This document shows, one piece after another, positions 11,723 through 23,767 of a stretch of 64,000 nucleotides of DNA (position 1 is the stretch's first letter; every line of letters begins with the position of its first letter). The position numbers and the translations under genes are program-made. The stretch lies in NCBI GenBank assembly GCA_902728285.1, contig CACVBU010000811.1, positions 232,101 through 296,100 on the forward strand, read 5' to 3'. The DNA comes from Clytia hemisphaerica (lineage: Eukaryota > Cnidaria > Hydrozoa > Leptothecata > Clytiidae). Under the pieces are notes generated by a model. It made no database searches and had not been told where the DNA came from. It saw only the letters and a list, made by a program, of their open reading frames with translations.

Positions 11723-13080
11723 AGGTTTTTTTTAGAGGTAACCTTTATACTTCGACAGTTTCTAAGAGATTCTTTACCTTTTTTGGTAAAATTCTGCACA
11801 GCGGACTATCTTTAAATCAAACTTATATTATTCGAATGTCTTAACAGCTTGAAGAGGTTGGACATCTCACTCGAATACAAATTAAATAATTTAGAACCTC
11901 CAGCTCCGGGAATATAATTTAACAATATCTGTAAATAGCTTAATCGTGATAGTAACTATATATATCCTGAAGCAGAAATATAACAATAAAATTAATAATT
12001 TATTACTTGAATAAATTTATTACATTGAACAGAACTATTAGCATTGAAAAACAAAGCTGACAAAAAAGTGTAAATCGGAACGATATCTTTTCTTTTTGCT
12101 ATCTTCTATCTGAAATGATAACAAAGAAAGAAATAGCGAAATTTTAGACTTTATAACTTTAGATATCGATAACGAGCTAAAAACTCCTTGATGAATCGCC
12201 GTCGCCGGAAGAAACGGGCTGAACGCCGCCACGACCTTGAGGGGAAAGTGGAGAACCTACAGCAAAAATTACAAATGACTATGATAGACGCGCGCAATAA
12301 ATAGAATAATTTATTTCTAAGTAAAAATCCAACGATAAATATATAATTAAAACCATAATCAAAACTTGACTACTTCTTATTATAAAACCACAATACAGAT
12401 TAACGCTTATGAGTGATTAGAATTAGATTTCTATTTATGATTTAAAAAAAACATGAAACTAGTGTATATGTATAAGAATTGCGAAGCGATTCAGGCAAGT
12501 CACTCGATTCGCAAGTTGCAAGCAAAATATTTATAGGGTCACTAGAATCGTAAATACAAACAACGTTTACTTCTACGAATTTGAGGAAAATTATACAAAT
12601 TGTTTCACAAATCGTTGGAAAATCAGCAATTTCAAATGAATGTGACTTATATACCCTAAAAATATTTCTTTAATCCATTATGCTCTTCTCTACTCTCTAA
12701 GAATATTCAATAAAAAGTTCAAAAATTGTTTTTGCTCGGGAAAGTTTGTCTGCCTTAAGCATTGAGTATTTTTAGTTACTACTTTTGGTTTTGAACTTAT
12801 TTTACTTCCAGTTTCGAATTCCTTGCGTTCGAAATCGAACTTTCGAGTTTCGAATCTTTAATTTCGAACGTTCGAATTATAAAAAGAACATTCGAAAACT
12901 TTTTTTCCAAATTGCAATTTTTTGATACACCCCTTAAAGAAAGAACTAACATAAACACCCCTGTGTCACATACCCGCTGGAAAACTTGGCAAAAATTTCG
13001 TCTCCGGTAGAAAAATACCCCTTAACCCCGTCTCGGAAGAGGACTGGGCCCGAATTTGCGGACGTTTTCACAGTTTCACT
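11723..13080 (+). repeat. Module A, copy 1
   Basis: 1,358 bp repeated in direct orientation at 16362-17718, nearly identical; one single-base deletion (GGGGAAAGTGG versus GGGGAAGTGG) was seen. It starts AGGTTTTTTTTAGAGG and ends CACAGTTTCACT. At about 12165-12305 it holds a decayed plus-strand copy of part of the basic-protein gene at 20967-21497 (NRRRRKKRAER and the following DLEGKVENLQQKLQ part, preceded by an internal deletion and a stop). Its 3' part includes CACCCCTGTGTCACA, related to the repeat at 63254. Confidence 0.85.
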
Positions 13081-14529
13081 AAGTACAAGCAGCTTTTCAT
13101 TTGAGACCAAATCCAGTATATATTTCGGATACTTTTGTGTTTTGATGTTATATGTTTTTTATGACAAAGAAACATGGTTGTTGCTGCAAAGCATATATTC
13201 TTCATATATCCTTAGGATGTGAATGATCACTGCAAAGTCTTTTAAATATAAGGGAAGAGTTTTTCCTAATAAGACCTGTCTGTGTTGCTTGCTACCAATT
13301 TTTAAAACCTTCCTTTTATCAAAGGGTGTACATAACCCTTCCTTTTCTGGGCGTCCTTTTGTGTATCTGGACCATTACATTGTAAAGCCCTCCAATCGAT
13401 CTGGTCTCATTTTCGCACCAAAATGAAAATTAACACCTGGAGAGTATGTAAAAGGAAGATTTTAACTTTTTGCATTCCAAACTATAACACTACACTACAG
13501 TGTTTGCGATATAGGAGACATAATTTACCTCCAGCGAGAGCGACCAATCTTGGCTTGTTTACGTTGTTTGTCAGGAATGATGAGTCTTGTAAGCAGTAAG
13601 TTTTTTAATATATTTTAGATCACATTTTTTATCCCAATCGAAATAAAGCTTTTCTCTAACTGGAATTCGTTTGGGAAAAAATACATAACAATTTGTGTGC
13701 CATAATATAGCATTTACTGAGTTAACTATTGAGGCAAGGTGAAGCGTGACGCTGCAGATCAAATCTGTGTTTTGACTGGACTCGCCAACCTTTATGATTA
13801 TAAAGGTACAGTCTGTTAATGCAACAATACTCTTTTTAATAAATTCAAAATCCCATGAGTGTGCTGTTATATTGCTTTTCACTTCATATAAAATTGTCTC
13901 TTTAAACTCTTTGCTGTTCATTATTTGTTCGCGTAATTAAATTTCGTGAAAGAGCAATGCAAAACGATTTTGCGAAAAGGCCGAAAATTCGCGAAAACGT
14001 GTCAAGTATATTTTGTTCAAATTTCGACCTGTTCGTGTACAAAAAAAGGTGGTAAAAAAGACGGAATTTTCAATTTTGTTTTGAGGGGACTGGATAAAAT
14101 TAGTTTTAACAATTTTTAGTGGGAAAGCAATATTGGTTTTCGGTGAGCAAAAAGTAACGAAAATTTGTTTATCCAAACATCATTTTTATACTTCTTAATA
14201 CAATACATTTTCGCCAAAACGTAAAGGTCCATCAAGTATATGGCACCAATCACCATTAGAACCTGAATAGAGCGCGAATGCCAAATTATCTTTACCCCCT
14301 AGCACTCGTTTCCACTCGTTTTCATGTGTTTCCAGTTGTTTTTCATTCGTTTCCACCCGTTTCGCCACTCGTTTCCAATCGTTTCACCACTCGTTTCCAC
14401 CCGTTTGCATTCGTTTCCACTAGTTTCCCACCCGTTTTGGTGTTTAGTATCTACGCACGTTCTTTTGCCGCGATATTCAAGAGCGTTAAATCTAATACAC
14501 GAATCCTATAAAACCCACTGGAACCCAGT
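13081..14529 (-). repeat. Palindrome 1, right arm (P')
   Basis: Inverted copy of 9678-11128, beginning exactly where module A ends and ending exactly one base before palindrome 2 starts. A single base pair (13080) is shared with module A. Its GTTTCCACTCG minisatellite lies at 14297-14440. Confidence 0.85.
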
Positions 14530-16363
14530 ACATACAACATTACGTTACGTTTATCTCATTAACTTTATTTATTTTTTATCACTTTTATAAATTCAATCGT
14601 GCGTCTCAAAAACTAATTTAGTCTCTTTCACCAAGCGGTCCCACTAAAACTTTTGGTAGAAATTTTTGATCGGTTATTGCGAAGCGAATATTCTACGGTA
14701 CCGAAAACATCATTTCGATCCATCAGGCGGCACTTTCTCACACATTTCTATCTGTCGCTTCCGTAAATTTGGAACAATTGGTTTTTAGTGTAGAGGATGT
14801 ATGCCAGATCTAAAATGTTGCGGAGATAATCTTGCCTTGAGTTTCTGTTTCGATTATCTCCCTCATGTTTAAATTAGGAAATTTAAAAAAGAGATTGGAA
14901 AATCAGCGCGGGCTGGAAGCGTTCAAACGCTCGTTTTTCAAGAAGTCGTTGCATTGACTCGGGAAAAGATTTTCGAACTTTTCCAAATTCGAATGTTGAC
15001 TCTGAATTCGAATGTTGACTCTGTCTTTGAAAAATAAAATCATTGTTGTTTTGAAAAGAGACGTTGGTGCTTTGAAAAGAAACGGTGCTTGATGAAAAGA
15101 AACGAAGAAAGCAGCTGGAGAAAGAAAGAAGATGGCATTTTTTATTGTTTCGTCAACAGGACAGCAGCCTCAACGGAGTTGTTGCTTCGTTGCAAAAAGA
15201 GGTTCAAAGCTGGAAAATAAACTGTATTATGATGGTGGGAGAACCATTCCTTAGATGATTGGATCTTGGTAGTAGAGAGCACAACATGAATTTGGAATTT
15301 TAGTATGTTTTGAAATGGGAAAAAGATAAAATATTTTGGATATGTCTAACCTGGAAGAATTTATTCCTTCCCTTATTGAGTGGAAGAAGAACTGTTTCTC
15401 TGTTGTTGTTTTTTAATTTTGGCTTGGCCGACCCTCGATGATATGGACTCCGTGGTTGTTGTTTGTTGTTTATGAATACGCATTGGTGGTCAGGGAAATA
15501 GAACATTGAAATGGGATTGTATTTTAAAGGATTTTTTTGTTGGTAATGGTAATGTTAATGACTTGTAAAATGTCAAAATACATCGACAAAACTTGACATT
15601 ATTTTTATGATGCACTTTAACTGTTTTTAATTTCTGTGCTACAATTAATACAGCCGAGAAAAAAGTCACAGATTTTTTTAACTTTTTTATGTGAAGAGTT
15701 TGCTCCTGTTTGTCAACAACTCAAGGGTGAAAGACTTGTCATACTTGTCTCCAACATACTTAAGATTAAGAGCCTTTAGATTTCCCAACTTTGAAAAAAT
15801 ACACAGCCAGTAAAATATAGAGCTTTTGCTTAGTAGCATCGTTGAAGAATTCTTTCAAAATCTCAGATCTTTACTTTTTATCTGGTTTTTCATAATTTTC
15901 ATCTCAGGATTTTACAGCGCTAATAGTTTTAATATAATTTTAGAACGTTGTTAAATTTTTCAGAATTTATGATGCAATATTATACGATATTCCTAACTGC
16001 GTACGATTATTGAATTTTGAAATTGTATAAGTCGACTTATTAGCCTCTGTCTCAGAACGCGGTCAGAAAATTTTGCTGATAATTTCACAGCGAAATGCAT
16101 CCAGTAAAATGTGAGTAATATGTCACGATTCAAGTCGACTGACATAATTATACACATAATACATTTTACAAGTTCTGCCTACGGATTCTCAAGCTCGGCT
16201 ATAATAAAACTATTACATGTTAGTAGCAGACCCGACTGACCAATGTTATGTAGCAGGTTGAAACATGAGTTTCTGCTGGAAAGATGCAGTTTGTTTTCAA
16301 GTTAAATCTTCAAAATAAAACAAACTGTATGGGTTTCTTTACTTCCAAATAACCTACCAATAG
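14530..16363 (+). repeat. Palindrome 2, left arm (R)
   Basis: 1,834 bp, the inverse of 19166-20999. The coordinate sum is 35529 at both ends, so there is no net indel. It begins ACATACAACATTACG, which is the C-terminal end of the basic-protein gene, and ends CCTACCAATAG. No independent gene is recognised; the repeated 68-codon frame (15300-15506 minus) is not a known family. Confidence 0.85.
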
Positions 16364-17718
16364 GTTTTTTTTAGAGGTAACCTTTATACTTCGACAGTTT
16401 CTAAGAGATTCTTTACCTTTTTTGGTAAAATTCTGCACAGCGGACTATCTTTAAATCAAACTTATATTATTCGAATGTCTTAACAGCTTGAAGAGGTTGG
16501 ACATCTCACTCGAATACAAATTAAATAATTTAGAACCTCCAGCTCCGGGAATATAATTTAACAATATCTGTAAATAGCTTAATCGTGATAGTAACTATAT
16601 ATATCCTGAAGCAGAAATATAACAATAAAATTAATAATTTATTACTTGAATAAATTTATTACATTGAACAGAACTATTAGCATTGAAAAACAAAGCTGAC
16701 AAAAAAGTGTAAATCGGAACGATATCTTTTCTTTTTGCTATCTTCTATCTGAAATGATAACAAAGAAAGAAATAGCGAAATTTTAGACTTTATAACTTTA
16801 GATATCGATAACGAGCTAAAAACTCCTTGATGAATCGCCGTCGCCGGAAGAAACGGGCTGAACGCCGCCACGACCTTGAGGGGAAGTGGAGAACCTACAG
16901 CAAAAATTACAAATGACTATGATAGACGCGCGCAATAAATAGAATAATTTATTTCTAAGTAAAAATCCAACGATAAATATATAATTAAAACCATAATCAA
17001 AACTTGACTACTTCTTATTATAAAACCACAATACAGATTAACGCTTATGAGTGATTAGAATTAGATTTCTATTTATGATTTAAAAAAAACATGAAACTAG
17101 TGTATATGTATAAGAATTGCGAAGCGATTCAGGCAAGTCACTCGATTCGCAAGTTGCAAGCAAAATATTTATAGGGTCACTAGAATCGTAAATACAAACA
17201 ACGTTTACTTCTACGAATTTGAGGAAAATTATACAAATTGTTTCACAAATCGTTGGAAAATCAGCAATTTCAAATGAATGTGACTTATATACCCTAAAAA
17301 TATTTCTTTAATCCATTATGCTCTTCTCTACTCTCTAAGAATATTCAATAAAAAGTTCAAAAATTGTTTTTGCTCGGGAAAGTTTGTCTGCCTTAAGCAT
17401 TGAGTATTTTTAGTTACTACTTTTGGTTTTGAACTTATTTTACTTCCAGTTTCGAATTCCTTGCGTTCGAAATCGAACTTTCGAGTTTCGAATCTTTAAT
17501 TTCGAACGTTCGAATTATAAAAAGAACATTCGAAAACTTTTTTTCCAAATTGCAATTTTTTGATACACCCCTTAAAGAAAGAACTAACATAAACACCCCT
17601 GTGTCACATACCCGCTGGAAAACTTGGCAAAAATTTCGTCTCCGGTAGAAAAATACCCCTTAACCCCGTCTCGGAAGAGGACTGGGCCCGAATTTGCGGA
17701 CGTTTTCACAGTTTCACT
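16362..17718 (+). repeat. Module A, copy 2
   Basis: Direct copy of 11723-13080 (1,357 bp). It overlaps the inner end of palindrome 2 left arm by two bases (AG). It ends at CACAGTTTCACT, followed by TTCGTTTTCGG, which is not the sequence following copy 1. Confidence 0.85.
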
Positions 17719-19165
17719 TTCGTTTTCGGCTATACGACAGCGTTTTCAAGTAGAAAGCAGAGGAAATCTGTGAAATTATGGCAGGGAATGCTAACCTGTT
17801 TTTCCAGTGTTTCTCAAGATTGGAGCAAGATTATTGTTCTAGAAAGTTCATAAAGGCCTAATAGTTTCAGATTAGTATGATTTCATCAGAAAAAACATTT
17901 ACACCAAAGCTCCTTATTGATATGTGAAGGCTACCAAAAATAGCAATGTCCTCCATCAGAACAACTTTAACATAAGGGACAAGGACAGTCAAGAAGTCTA
18001 CTTTGTTGAAAATTTGCGCAAAATACTTAGAGAAAATGGTACTATGGAAGCCCATTCTATATTCCTAAATGATAGTTGAAAGATCAGCAGTTGAGAGGGT
18101 TGATTAAAATAGAACACAAAGCACACAATAAAGTATACATATTTGTCCAGAAAAAACTGACATGTTGTTTGCTTTGTTTTGGTGTTTAAAAATATGTACT
18201 TATCAGTCCTAAAAAAATACAAATTCGAATATAATGAGGCAAATGAGTCTGGTTAAATGTTACTATATTTACAAGAAAGGATTACTGAAAAAATACTACT
18301 GTATGTACTACTGATGAACTAAACTCAAAAACTAAAACTTTACCATAAATTTACATTACGACAATTTAGAAATTTATCTTTAATAGCAACAAAGAAAAAA
18401 ACATGGCTCAAAGTTTTAAAAACAGAACTAGTCAGAGCTTCAATTCAGTAGGTACCTTATAGAGCTTTCAAAATTTAAAAACAGACACTGCATTGGTTAC
18501 TACAAGACATACTATCCACACGGTTTTTTCGATTCATGAAAAAAAATAAAGTATTTATCAAAAAAAGGTTCTCATTTTTTTTGGAAATCAATTCCAACAA
18601 ACAACAATCAAGAAACAGTTTTTTGAAAACCATCCCACAGTGTAAACATTATCAACCAACTAAACCCACACCGCCAAAATTGTAAAGATAAGTCAAAATA
18701 ACTTCTATCAACAATTTCTCGTAAAATGTTTTTTTTCTACATTCTGATACCAATCATGATGGCTGGAGGCATCATGTGTAGAGTGACTGTGTTTGCTGTG
18801 TGGCATTTCATTGCTTTTAATGATCCTGAATGATCACGATACCAAACATCAACCAAACAAAACTGACGCCAAGCCAAATCTGTCGATTAAAAATTTCCAT
18901 GAAAATTATAATTGAAACTTATCTCGTAAAATGCTTTTTTCAACATTCTGGAGGTGTTCAAAGTTAGAGGTATCATATGTAGAGCCAAGCAATATATGAA
19001 AAGTCATTTGCTATCCCATTTGCCATGAGATATATGAGTCAACAAATCAAACAAAAACCAACAAATCATGTCTCTTCACTTTCATGTCACATCGTGTTTA
19101 TATGGGGAATCAGAAAGCCAATCCACAAGAAGAGCCATCTTCCTTTATTGTGGAGTGTTTCAAAA
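17719..19165. other. Palindrome 2 spacer (T)
   Basis: 1.45 kb unique AT-rich sequence. Two loosely repeated blocks near 18715-18795 and 18915-18990 share TCTCGTAAAATG(C/T)TTTTTT and the phrase ATCAT(A/G)TGTAGAG. No gene is seen. Confidence 0.4.
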
Positions 19166-20999
19166 CTATTGGTAGGTTATTTGGAAGTAAAGAAACCCAT
19201 ACAGTTTGTTTTATTTTGAAGATTTAACTTGAAAACAAACTGCATCTTTCCAGCAGAAACTCATGTTTCAACCTGCTACATAACATTGGTCAGTCGGGTC
19301 TGCTACTAACATGTAATAGTTTTATTATAGCCGAGCTTGAGAATCCGTAGGCAGAACTTGTAAAATGTATTATGTGTATAATTATGTCAGTCGACTTGAA
19401 TCGTGACATATTACTCACATTTTACTGGATGCATTTCGCTGTGAAATTATCAGCAAAATTTTCTGACCGCGTTCTGAGACAGAGGCTAATAAGTCGACTT
19501 ATACAATTTCAAAATTCAATAATCGTACGCAGTTAGGAATATCGTATAATATTGCATCATAAATTCTGAAAAATTTAACAACGTTCTAAAATTATATTAA
19601 AACTATTAGCGCTGTAAAATCCTGAGATGAAAATTATGAAAAACCAGATAAAAAGTAAAGATCTGAGATTTTGAAAGAATTCTTCAACGATGCTACTAAG
19701 CAAAAGCTCTATATTTTACTGGCTGTGTATTTTTTCAAAGTTGGGAAATCTAAAGGCTCTTAATCTTAAGTATGTTGGAGACAAGTATGACAAGTCTTTC
19801 ACCCTTGAGTTGTTGACAAACAGGAGCAAACTCTTCACATAAAAAAGTTAAAAAAAATCTGTGACTTTTTTCTCGGCTGTATTAATTGTAGCACAGAAAT
19901 TAAAAACAGTTAAAGTGCATCATAAAAATAATGTCAAGTTTTGTCGATGTATTTTGACATTTTACAAGTCATTAACATTACCATTACCAACAAAAAAATC
20001 CTTTAAAATACAATCCCATTTCAATGTTCTATTTCCCTGACCACCAATGCGTATTCATAAACAACAAACAACAACCACGGAGTCCATATCATCGAGGGTC
20101 GGCCAAGCCAAAATTAAAAAACAACAACAGAGAAACAGTTCTTCTTCCACTCAATAAGGGAAGGAATAAATTCTTCCAGGTTAGACATATCCAAAATATT
20201 TTATCTTTTTCCCATTTCAAAACATACTAAAATTCCAAATTCATGTTGTGCTCTCTACTACCAAGATCCAATCATCTAAGGAATGGTTCTCCCACCATCA
20301 TAATACAGTTTATTTTCCAGCTTTGAACCTCTTTTTGCAACGAAGCAACAACTCCGTTGAGGCTGCTGTCCTGTTGACGAAACAATAAAAATGCCATCTT
20401 CTTTCTTTCTCCAGCTGCTTTCTTCGTTTCTTTTCATCAAGCACCGTTTCTTTTCAAAGCACCAACGTCTCTTTTCAAAACAACAATGATTTTATTTTTC
20501 AAAGACAGAGTCAACATTCGAATTCAGAGTCAACATTCGAATTTGGAAAAGTTCGAAAATCTTTTCCCGAGTCAATGCAACGACTTCTTGAAAAACGAGC
20601 GTTTGAACGCTTCCAGCCCGCGCTGATTTTCCAATCTCTTTTTTAAATTTCCTAATTTAAACATGAGGGAGATAATCGAAACAGAAACTCAAGGCAAGAT
20701 TATCTCCGCAACATTTTAGATCTGGCATACATCCTCTACACTAAAAACCAATTGTTCCAAATTTACGGAAGCGACAGATAGAAATGTGTGAGAAAGTGCC
20801 GCCTGATGGATCGAAATGATGTTTTCGGTACCGTAGAATATTCGCTTCGCAATAACCGATCAAAAATTTCTACCAAAAGTTTTAGTGGGACCGCTTGGTG
20901 AAAGAGACTAAATTAGTTTTTGAGACGCACGATTGAATTTATAAAAGTGATAAAAAATAAATAAAGTTAATGAGATAAACGTAACGTAATGTTGTATGT
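19166..20999 (-). repeat. Palindrome 2, right arm (R')
   Basis: Inverse of 14530-16363. It ends at 20999 inside the 3' part of the basic-protein gene, whose stop and last codons lie in this arm. Since the gene continues beyond the arm only on this side, this is probably the original copy and the left arm a derivative. Confidence 0.85.
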
Positions 21000-21497
21000 G
21001 TGATGTTCGTTGTATCGGTCTCGGCGGTCATGGTAAGTGCGGTGGCGGGAGTCGTGGTAGGGGTGGTGTGAGCGGTCGTCGTAAGAACGGTGTGAGCGGT
21101 CTTCGTAGGGGTGGTGACGACGGTCGTTTGTGTGATGTGTGCGATTGTCGGTGTGTCGATTGGGGCGTTGTCGGCGGTCGTTGGAGCGTTGTCGGCGGTC
21201 GTCGGGGCGTTGTCGGCGGTCGTCGGGGCGTTGTCGGCGGTCGTTGGGGTGTTGTCGGCGGTCGTTGCTGTTGTCAGTTATTTGCTGCTCTCTAAGCTTG
21301 TTGCGCGCGTCTATCATCGTAAATTTTAATTTCTGCTGTAGGTTCTCCACTTTCTCCTCAAGGTCGTGGAGGCGTTCAGCCCGTTTCTTCCGGCGACGGC
21401 GATTCCTCAGGGTGTTTTTAGGCACTGCTGTTTCCTCGTTATCGATATCAGAGGAGGCTGACAGACTAAGTTCACGTGAATCCATAGGTGAAGCCAT
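20967..21497 (-). CDS. Basic coiled-coil protein with DDRRQRP and His repeats
   Basis: 176 codons, ATG at 21497 in a good context (CACTATGGC). An alternative Met is at codon 5. The first 30 residues are Ser/acidic. Residues 31-45 are strongly basic (NRRRRKKRAERLHDLEEK) and run into a heptad-like leucine stretch (VENLQQKLKFTMIDARNKL), so it looks bZIP-like, though the invariant bZIP Asn/Arg spacing is not evident. Five tandem 7-residue units (DDRRQRP-type) follow, then a His/Tyr/Arg/Asp tail (RSHHPYHD-type). The frame is GC-rich in AT-rich surroundings. Its last codons lie in palindrome 2. A decayed fragment of it is embedded in both module A copies, so it is a repeated family. Function unknown; nucleic-acid binding is an inference from charge. 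Could be a gag-like or ORF1-like mobile-element product. Confidence 0.55.
   Translation of the reverse strand: MASPMDSRELSLSASSDIDNEETAVPKNTLRNRRRRKKRAERLHDLEEKVENLQQKLKFTMIDARNKLREQQITDNSNDRRQHPNDRRQRPDDRRQRPDDRRQRSNDRRQRPNRHTDNRTHHTNDRRHHPYEDRSHRSYDDRSHHPYHDSRHRTYHDRRDRYNEHHTYNITLRLSH
21165..21269. repeat. 21-bp coding tandem repeat, five units
   Basis: Five perfect-length 21 bp units (GCGTTGTCGGCGGTCGT...) encode on the minus strand the DDRRQRP repeats of the basic protein. Third-base variants (CGG/TGG and A/G) distinguish the units. Confidence 0.8.
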
Positions 21498-22082
21498 AGT
21501 GTTTTATTTAAATATTTATACTGAAACGAAATAGAAAAACAATAGATAACAAGCATGGTCCTTAAATTACCAACCTTACTACAGGGAAAATACTTAATAC
21601 AACATTCTCAAAAGTTTAAGACGGAACCCTTGTCACAAAAGTTAATTTGCTTTAATTTTGCAATTTCTTTATGCTACCATATGGAAACTATTTTTTAAGG
21701 GCTCTCATTAAAGTACGCTGGTTTCCACATGGTATCAAAAAGTTTACTTACTTGGAAGTTTAGCATGTACACAAAACTTAATAACCCTTTTAACATAAAG
21801 TCAATGTGGAATTGTTTGAGGGAGTCCATCCTGCTTTACAAAACACAAGTATGCGATTGCATTCCCAGACTTTGGACAGGGCTTAGGTGAGTTACCTCCC
21901 TCAAAGCATTCCACTCCGGTATATTGAGAATGGGTTGCATTACGTATTAATGATGGTTATTTTTACCAGACTAAAAACGCTTCCAGGAGGTACACAAGTA
22001 GTAATTCTAAGGAACATGAATTTCCTACTAAACTACACATTGTGATTTGTCTGCTAGTTTGATCCAATGAGACATGTTACAT
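21498..22082. other. Between basic-protein gene and Helitron; hairpins
   Basis: No gene is seen. Two inverted-repeat pairs lie here: TACCATATGGAAAC (21675-21688) with GTTTCCACATGGTA (21721-21734), 13 of 14 matching, and GGAATTGTTTGAGGGAG (21808-21824) with CTCCCTCAAAGCATTCC (21896-21912), 15 of 17 matching. Being downstream of the helicase end, they may mark the 3' end of the Helitron, but I could not find a clear CTRR terminus. Confidence 0.45.
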
Positions 22083-22403
22083 TCATTGATAGAAGGAATG
22101 CAAGACACAACGACATTGAACAGCATTTTTGTAGCATCGAGAATCTTGAATACCATCATCACAAAAGGCGTCAATTTCCTGGATCAAGAGGAGGTACTGT
22201 TCGATTGAGCATGGATTTTCACGAATCGTTTTTTCAGAAAGTGATTTAAGGCGTTTCTCTTCAGCTTGTCTAACTTTCCTCTTAGGTTGTCTGTTGAGAT
22301 ACTCTAGACGTTCAAATGGTATGGGTTCAGCGATACACCAATCGGCATCTTCGGTTACACGCGAGAATGTGGTATATGCAGTTCCATAGTTTTTTGCTTC
22401 CAT
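22083..22403 (-). pseudogene. Helitron helicase C-terminal piece
   Basis: 106 codons starting MEAKNYGTAYTTFSRVTED, the YTTFSRV sequence being the typical end of PIF1 helicases in Helitrons (cf. YVALSRV). It is in the frame that results when the 8-bp duplication upstream is discounted. The rest is a basic tail (RQPKRKVRQAEEKRLKSL) and no AP-endonuclease follows, so the element is not a Helentron with a C-terminal endonuclease. Confidence 0.75.
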
Positions 22404-22423
22404 CCCTATTTCTGGTGACAGTT

Positions 22424-23767
22424 TTATAATTTTATAATTACATTAGAGATCTGTTGGTTTCTTCCTATTGTCATACCCTGGCTTTTTGTTATTGTTAATG
22501 CATAACCAGTAATCAAAGGAAATCCTTCACGATGACAGCATTTTGCATCGCAAAAAACTTTATTCAAGGGTATCGGCACCCAGGTGGGATGGTCCGGGTG
22601 CCACTGTGGACCTTTGTATTTAGGGAAATCAACAATTATAACTTCTGGGAAGGCAGGGGGTTTTACACCCTCTTTGTACACGATGCCAACCACAGTACCC
22701 AATGCTCCATTATTTAAACCAAGCCTAGTAAGACTACCTTGATTCTTAGTAAGAATGACCCGACAGCCAGCAGCAACGATGCTCACATTTGGGATTTGAC
22801 CCATAGGTTCTTTTTCTTTGGAATGATGTATTCCAACACCAGTGGAAATTATTTCGGCAGACACAGCACGATTCCCATTCACATACTTGCTATTCAACGC
22901 ATTCTTATTATACATCCTTGCTTCTTTCCATGTTTCAGTGAGACAAATAACGTTTGATACTTCACTGTCAAAATTTCTCTTCTCTTCTTCGCACAATGAA
23001 TTAAGGCTCCGAGCATTGATTTCCTCCCAGTCTTTCCTTGTAACATTTCCAGTTCGTAAATTATCAAGTCTTTTTAACAAAGCCATCTGATCAGGCTTTT
23101 GTCTCATAATCTCCTCTAAAACTATAACATCTTGAAAATTACTATAAACTAAATTACCAGCAGCTTCTATTGGAGTAGTAGAATCTACAATCGGATCACC
23201 TAAATTGCTTGAACTAATAGCCCCTAATTGAAATATATCTCCAAAAAAATTAAACGCTGGGGTACAACCAAATGGGATGACACCTTCTCTTTTCAACACA
23301 TGAATAGAAAGCTCCATAAACCTGTGATGAAACCAAGCAAGTACGTATTCTCCTACCATTCCTCTTTCATCAGCATTAATACACATCAGCGAGAGATGTT
23401 CATTTTCATCAAGAGTAAGATCCTTTAACTCTTTGTACTTACCAGCAGACATGGGCTTGTCAACTAAAGTTGCAGTGTTCGAACCTGTATTTCGAGGAAT
23501 ATGAACAGCAGAATGAATAGTACTGCCATCAGGTAGAAGTACAGCTGCAGCCCCAGTTGGTGCAACATTCAAAACAGAACGGTTAGATTGAAACATTCTC
23601 CTGACCATTCTAGTAAGAATCTTGATGACTTGGCTTTTCCCTGTACCTGCACAACCCTGGACAACCAAGCGTTTACAATTGTCATAACTAATGTCAATAT
23701 TCTCTCTAGCATATCGCAGTAAGGTTTTTAGATTGAAATAGACAATCGTCATTTGAAGTTCGTTCAC
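22424..23767 (-). pseudogene. Helitron PIF1-like helicase segment
   Basis: 447 codons. Walker A QGCAGTGKSQVIKIL at residues 37-51, VAPTGAAAVLLP (motif Ia), LMCINADERGM then FNFFGDIFQLGAISS (motif III), DQMALLKRLDNLRTGNV, and VPIPLNKVFCDAKCCHRE with REGFPLITGYALTITKSQG (motifs V-VI, PIF1 type). The end is ISNVIIKL and a stop caused by an 8-bp tandem duplication TTTATAAT at 22423-22438 (plus strand). Taking one copy away restores the frame to 22403. The Met at 23767 is internal to the ancestral RepHel, not a start. Confidence 0.9.

Noticed and set aside
10286..13921. Repeated open frames in the palindrome arms (for example 13571-13921 minus, 116 codons)
   Set aside because: No family motif, and one arm has a frameshift in it, so they are not supported as genes.
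11723..17718. Module A copies as LTRs of a retrotransposon around 13081-16361
   Set aside because: The copies do not start TG or end CA, no PBS or polypurine tract is visible, and the interior consists of inverted copies of the flanks with no gag/pol.
21111..21534. Plus-strand frames over the GC-rich repeat
   Set aside because: They are shadows of the minus-strand basic-protein gene; the simple repeat is open in several frames.
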